DNA of 64,000 nucleotides from Lineus longissimus (Eukaryota > Nemertea > Pilidiophora > Heteronemertea > Lineidae), in contig NC_088317.1 of NCBI RefSeq assembly GCF_910592395.1, positions 2,604,001-2,668,000 on the forward strand. The letters are read 5' to 3'. The translations under genes were made by a program, and so were the position numbers. The notes under the pieces are model-generated. The model saw only the letters and a list, made by a program, of their open reading frames with translations. It did no database searches and had not been told where the DNA came from. Shown here in pieces: positions 62,640 through 64,000 of this stretch. Within the stretch, counting starts at the first letter, position 1. The number at the start of each line of letters is the position of its first letter.

Positions 62640-64000
62640 AAATTGATGGTCGTTTTGAAAGACCAGGGACTATTCCTCCTGAAACACCAGCTGATCGTTG
62701 TCAAGGATGGGGAAAAATACTGCCACACAAGCTTTAAAAGACAGGACAATTCCTCCTGCTACATCGGCCACAAGCTGTGAAAGGCGGAGGACTATTTCTC
62801 CTGCTACACCAGCCACAGGCGCTATTTCTTTGCTCCACCACGCACATGTTGTGAAATATAGTGGACAATCCAGCCGCAAGGCGTGAAAGACGGGGTATTC
62901 CCCTGCTTCACCAGCAACAGGTTGTAAAAGACAGGGGACTATTCTTCCTGCTACACCAGCCGCAGGTTGTGAAAAACAAGGGACCATTCTTCCTGCTACA
63001 CCAGCCGCAGGATGTGAAAAACAAGGGACTATTCCTCCTGCTACACCAGCCACAAGCTGTGAAAGACCGGGGACTATTTCTCCTGCTACACCAGTCACAA
63101 GCTGTGAAAGACAGGGGACTATTTCTCCTGCTACACCAGCCACAAGCTGTGAAAGACGGGGGACTATTTCTCCTGCTACACCAGCCACAAGCTGTGAAAG
63201 ACGGGGGACTATTTCTCCTGCTACACCAGCCACAAGCTGTGAAAGACGGGGGACTATTTCTCCTGCTACACCAGTCACAGGTTGTGAAAGACGGGGGACT
63301 ATTTCTCCTGCTTCTCCAGCCACAAGCTGTGTAAGACAAGGGACTATTTCTCCTGCTACACCAGCCACAAGCTGTGAAAGACTGGGACTATTTCTCCTGC
63401 TTCACCAGTCACAGGTTGTGAAAGACGGGGGACTACTCCTGTTACACTCGCAACGGGGGTGGTTAGAGACAGGCGACAATTCCTCATGCCACATCCGCAA
63501 CAAGTTGTGAGAGACAGGGGACTATTCCTCCTGCTGCACTACCCTCTGATTGTGAAAGACACTGAACAGGGGACATCGGACAGCAAGAACAACATGAAAA
63601 ATAAGAAGCTTAATCGGTGGAATATTCCTCCTGCTACACTAGCCACAAGCTGTGAAAGACGGGGGACTATTTCTCCTGCTACACCAGCCACAAGCTGTGA
63701 AAGACGGGGGACTATTTCTCCTGCTACACCAGTCACAAGCTGTGAAAGACGGGGGACTATTTCTCCTGCTACACCAGTCACAGATTGTGAAAGACGGGGG
63801 ACTACTCCTCCTGTTACACTCGCAACGGGGGTGGTGAGAGACAGGCGACAATTCCTCATGCCACATCCGCAACAAGTTGTGAGAGACAGGGGACTATTCC
63901 TCCTGCTGCACCAGCCACTGATTGTGAAAGACAGTGAACAGGGGACATCGGACAGCAAGAACAACATGGCAAATAAGAAGCTTGATCGGTTGACAACCTG
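62640..64000. repeat. 45-bp minisatellite with higher-order structure
   Basis: Tandem units of 45 bp, well preserved at 62930-63420 and 63630-63790, with the core CCAGCCACAAGCTGTGAAAG followed by ACGGGGGACTATTTCTCCTG. A composite segment without the simple unit (about 63425-63610, containing CTCGCAACGGGGGTGG and ACATCGGACAGCAAGAACAA) recurs at about 63790-63985, giving a higher-order period near 360 bp. Frames are open because 45 is divisible by 3, yielding 15-residue repeats on both strands. A single-base deletion near 63380 and a stop in the plus frame near 63333 argue against coding. The array runs to the edge of the window. Confidence 0.85.

Noticed and set aside
62670-63368. 232-codon minus-strand frame and 157-codon plus-strand frame in the terminal repeat array
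   Set aside because: Both are consequences of a 45-bp tandem repeat. An indel near 63380 and a stop near 63333 break continuity, no splice context was seen, and neither strand shows preference for silent changes by eye.

Overview
This is eukaryotic nuclear DNA, most likely from a marine invertebrate (lophotrochozoan-like, but the phylum cannot be fixed from the sequence). The evidence is multi-exon genes with GT-AG introns, AT-rich introns of 0.1-6.5 kb, foldback/MITE-like repeats, minisatellites, and clear animal orthologs. I found no bacterial operon, CRISPR, phage, viral gene or tRNA. All exon boundaries below were placed by hand from splice motifs, reading phase and protein similarity remembered from the families. 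None has transcript support.

Layout. (1) 448-24165, minus strand: the 5' part of a filamin with three tandem calponin-homology (CH) domains followed by Ig-like filamin repeats, the architecture of Drosophila jitterbug. Its 3' end lies outside the window. The exon covering the end of CH1, the linker and the start of CH2 exists in two tandem versions (17116-17305 and 12919-13108). Both are exactly 190 nt with the same phases, so they must be mutually exclusive. A long acidic ORF exon (1737 to about 2622) may be an internal alternative first exon. (2) 24.4-34.2 kb: intergenic DNA holding a duplicated and rearranged repeat (24462-27303), poly-C runs and probably untranslated 5' exons. (3) 34265-44167, plus: centrobin (CNTROB), 16 coding exons, with a long SP-rich N-terminus, a central coiled coil, a Tyr/Asn/Pro/Ser-rich low-complexity exon and a conserved C-terminal tail. 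(4) 46098-48506, minus: TMLHE, trimethyllysine dioxygenase, six exons, complete, tail-to-tail with CNTROB. (5) 50391-61562, plus: TTC14, 12 exons, head-to-head with TMLHE, with a 3.8-kb last exon encoding very long Arg/Asp/Glu/Ser repeats and an RS domain. A candidate 62-residue nested gene (51298-52712) lies in its second intron. (6) 62.6 kb to the end: a 45-bp minisatellite with higher-order structure.

The genes share no obvious pathway: actin crosslinking (filamin), centriole/centrosome (centrobin), mitochondrial carnitine synthesis (TMLHE) and probable RNA-linked function (TTC14). The most interesting observations are the paired filamin exons that would swap actin-binding surface, the possible CH-less filamin start, the nested small gene, and the repeat-expanded TTC14 tail.
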